From: Roseovarius aestuarii | GTDB taxonomy: Bacteria > Pseudomonadota > Alphaproteobacteria > Rhodobacterales > Rhodobacteraceae | NCBI GenBank assembly: GCA_027214255.1 | Contig: JAPWHL010000001.1 | Coordinates: forward strand, 62,001-126,000 | DNA: 64,000 nucleotides | Direction: 5' to 3' | Shown here: piece by piece, positions 63,003-64,000 of the stretch | How positions within the stretch are numbered: the stretch's first letter is position 1 | How the letters are laid out: each line of letters begins with the position of its first letter | Program-made: the position numbers and the translations under genes | The notes under the pieces: model-generated | Told to the model about the DNA's origin: nothing | Seen by the model: only the letters and a program-made list of their open reading frames with translations | The model's database searches: none

Positions 63003-64000
63003 TTAGGCGATGTGGCACAGACGGAACGCGTCATAGATGGCTGTGTGCACATTTCGGCTGGCCTGCGCGTCACCAATACGATGCAATTCAAACCCGGTAC
63101 CGCCAGAGGGCTGTGGCCGGTTCTCGATCAGCGCAGTCAAATCTGTGACCCCGTCATTGCGCGCGCCATCACGCAAGGTGTCAAACATATCGTTATCGGG
63201 CAGGGTGCCCATATCGACGACCACCTGATCGACATCCAGATGTGTTTCCTGATGGGTCAACTCGTTTAACAGGGTTGCCGTCAGGCGGTTGTTCGAGCGT
63301 TTCACGCCAATCAGGCGTTGATCGGTCATCGGGACCAGCCCGGCGCGTGAAAATTCCGTGCGCCAGCGGGTTGTTTCCGCATAGGTCAGATCCTGTGCCA
63401 GCCCAGCGTCAATTGTCGAGAACACGACCTGCGAGCCTGCGTCTACACCCAGTTTCGCCGCCATCGGTGCCGGATGGCGGCCGGTGCCGTCCCAAACCAG
63501 AATTTTGTCGCCCGGTTTGGTTTGACTGCCGACGATATCCCATGCCGACACCACCAGATCGTTGCCTGCCCCGAATTCAAGCTGCGGCAGGCCACCGGTG
63601 GCGAGAATGACTAGGTCGGGGTTCAAGGCCGCCACGTCCTGGGCCTCCATGAAGACGTTGTAATGAATGGGCACGCCTGCGCGTTCCAACTCTGCCAGCC
63701 GCCAGTCAATGATGCCGGTCAGATCGCGCCGCCACCCGGATGCGGCCAACACCAATTGCCCGCCGGGGCGATCTGCGGCCTCGTGTACGCTAACGTCATG
63801 GCCTCGCAGCGCCAGAACGCGGGCGGCCTCCAATCCGGCAGGGCCTGCGCCGACGACAACCGCGCGTCGCCGGGTTTTGGCGGGGGTCACGTCATGGGGC
63901 AGGGTGGTTTCACGCCCCGTTACAGCATTGTGCAGGCATTTGGGGCGGTATTGCGACTGGCAATGCTGCGCGCCCACACAGGGGCGGATACGTTCCTCGT
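63003..64000 (-). CDS. FMN/FAD/Fe-S oxidoreductase, demethylase-like (partial, C-terminal part)
   Basis: The C-terminal 330 or so residues of a protein of the trimethylamine dehydrogenase/2,4-dienoyl-CoA reductase type; the N-terminal TIM barrel lies beyond the window. The visible part begins EERIRPCVGAQHCQSQYRPK, then a Cys and HNAVTGRE. An FAD/NAD-binding domain follows (AVVVGAGPAGLEAARVLALR, RPGGQLVLA). The Cys pattern is C-x5-C-x7-C, one Cys short of the classical four. This short form resembles N-methylproline demethylases of stachydrine breakdown, from memory. Convergence with hyuBA-dctPQM suggests a shared catabolic role for an N-methylated cyclic compound. Confidence 0.85.
   Translation of the reverse strand, partial: EERIRPCVGAQHCQSQYRPKCLHNAVTGRETTLPHDVTPAKTRRRAVVVGAGPAGLEAARVLALRGHDVSVHEAADRPGGQLVLAASGWRRDLTGIIDWRLAELERAGVPIHYNVFMEAQDVAALNPDLVILATGGLPQLEFGAGNDLVVSAWDIVGSQTKPGDKILVWDGTGRHPAPMAAKLGVDAGSQVVFSTIDAGLAQDLTYAETTRWRTEFSRAGLVPMTDQRLIGVKRSNNRLTATLLNELTHQETHLDVDQVVVDMGTLPDNDMFDTLRDGARNDGVTDLTALIENRPQPSGGTGFELHRIGDAQASRNVHTAIYDAFRLCHIA

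Overview
The window is a contiguous stretch of an alphaproteobacterial chromosome, almost certainly from the Roseobacter group (Rhodobacteraceae). Four things point there: a dmdA-acuI pair for dimethylsulfoniopropionate (DMSP) demethylation; a small RNA plus terminator in the mraZ leader that matches the layout of Rhodobacter UpsM; an alphaproteobacterial SOS box (GTTC-N7-GTTC); and a tRNA-His with A73 and no encoded G-1. Several small families typical of Rhodobacterales are also present. The DNA is GC-rich and densely coding. I see no transposase, integrase, phage gene or CRISPR array.

Layout. 0-8 kb: the end of ftsA, then ftsZ, lpxC, bamD and recN, converging on secG-pyrG. 8-11 kb: a small membrane protein, purA and a DUF2842 gene. 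11-16 kb: a divergent locus with a FadR-type GntR regulator facing DUF2182, DUF1326, DinB, dmdA and acuI. 16-28 kb: the first half of the division and cell wall (dcw) cluster (mraZ, rsmH, ftsL, ftsI, murE, murF, mraY, murD) behind a long leader, with a Hint-domain gene set between mraY and murD. 28-34 kb: a RibB protein with a degenerate second domain, ribH, nusB, small membrane proteins, a 6S RNA candidate, an SOS-controlled mmcB, tRNA-His, rluD and rpoH. 35-48 kb: a lipoprotein hydrolase, pepF, a lysophospholipase-like hydrolase, an SCP2 protein, a TPR protein, a Suv3-like helicase, an S4 protein, ferredoxin, carD, cobS/cobT and a Kef-type antiporter. 48-55 kb: a large membrane protein that may combine PilM/GspL-like and PilP/GspC-like ends, an O-acetylhomoserine sulfhydrylase, a glycosyltransferase-like protein and small membrane proteins. 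55-64 kb: a catabolic island with a LysR regulator, hydantoinase/oxoprolinase subunits, a three-part TRAP transporter and a convergent flavoprotein demethylase/reductase that runs off the window.

The dcw genes, normally one run from mraZ to ftsZ, lie here as two blocks in swapped order: the ftsA-ftsZ end comes first and the mraZ-murD block starts about 14 kb later. ftsW, murG, murC, murB, ddl and ftsQ are not in the window. The most attractive leads are the DUF2182-DUF1326-DinB genes built into the DMSP operon behind a palindromic operator, and the hydantoinase/TRAP/flavoprotein island. The regulatory RNAs and operators (UpsM-like RNA, MraZ-type boxes, 6S RNA, SOS box, LysR-type palindrome) were read directly from the sequence but have not been tested by folding or homology search.
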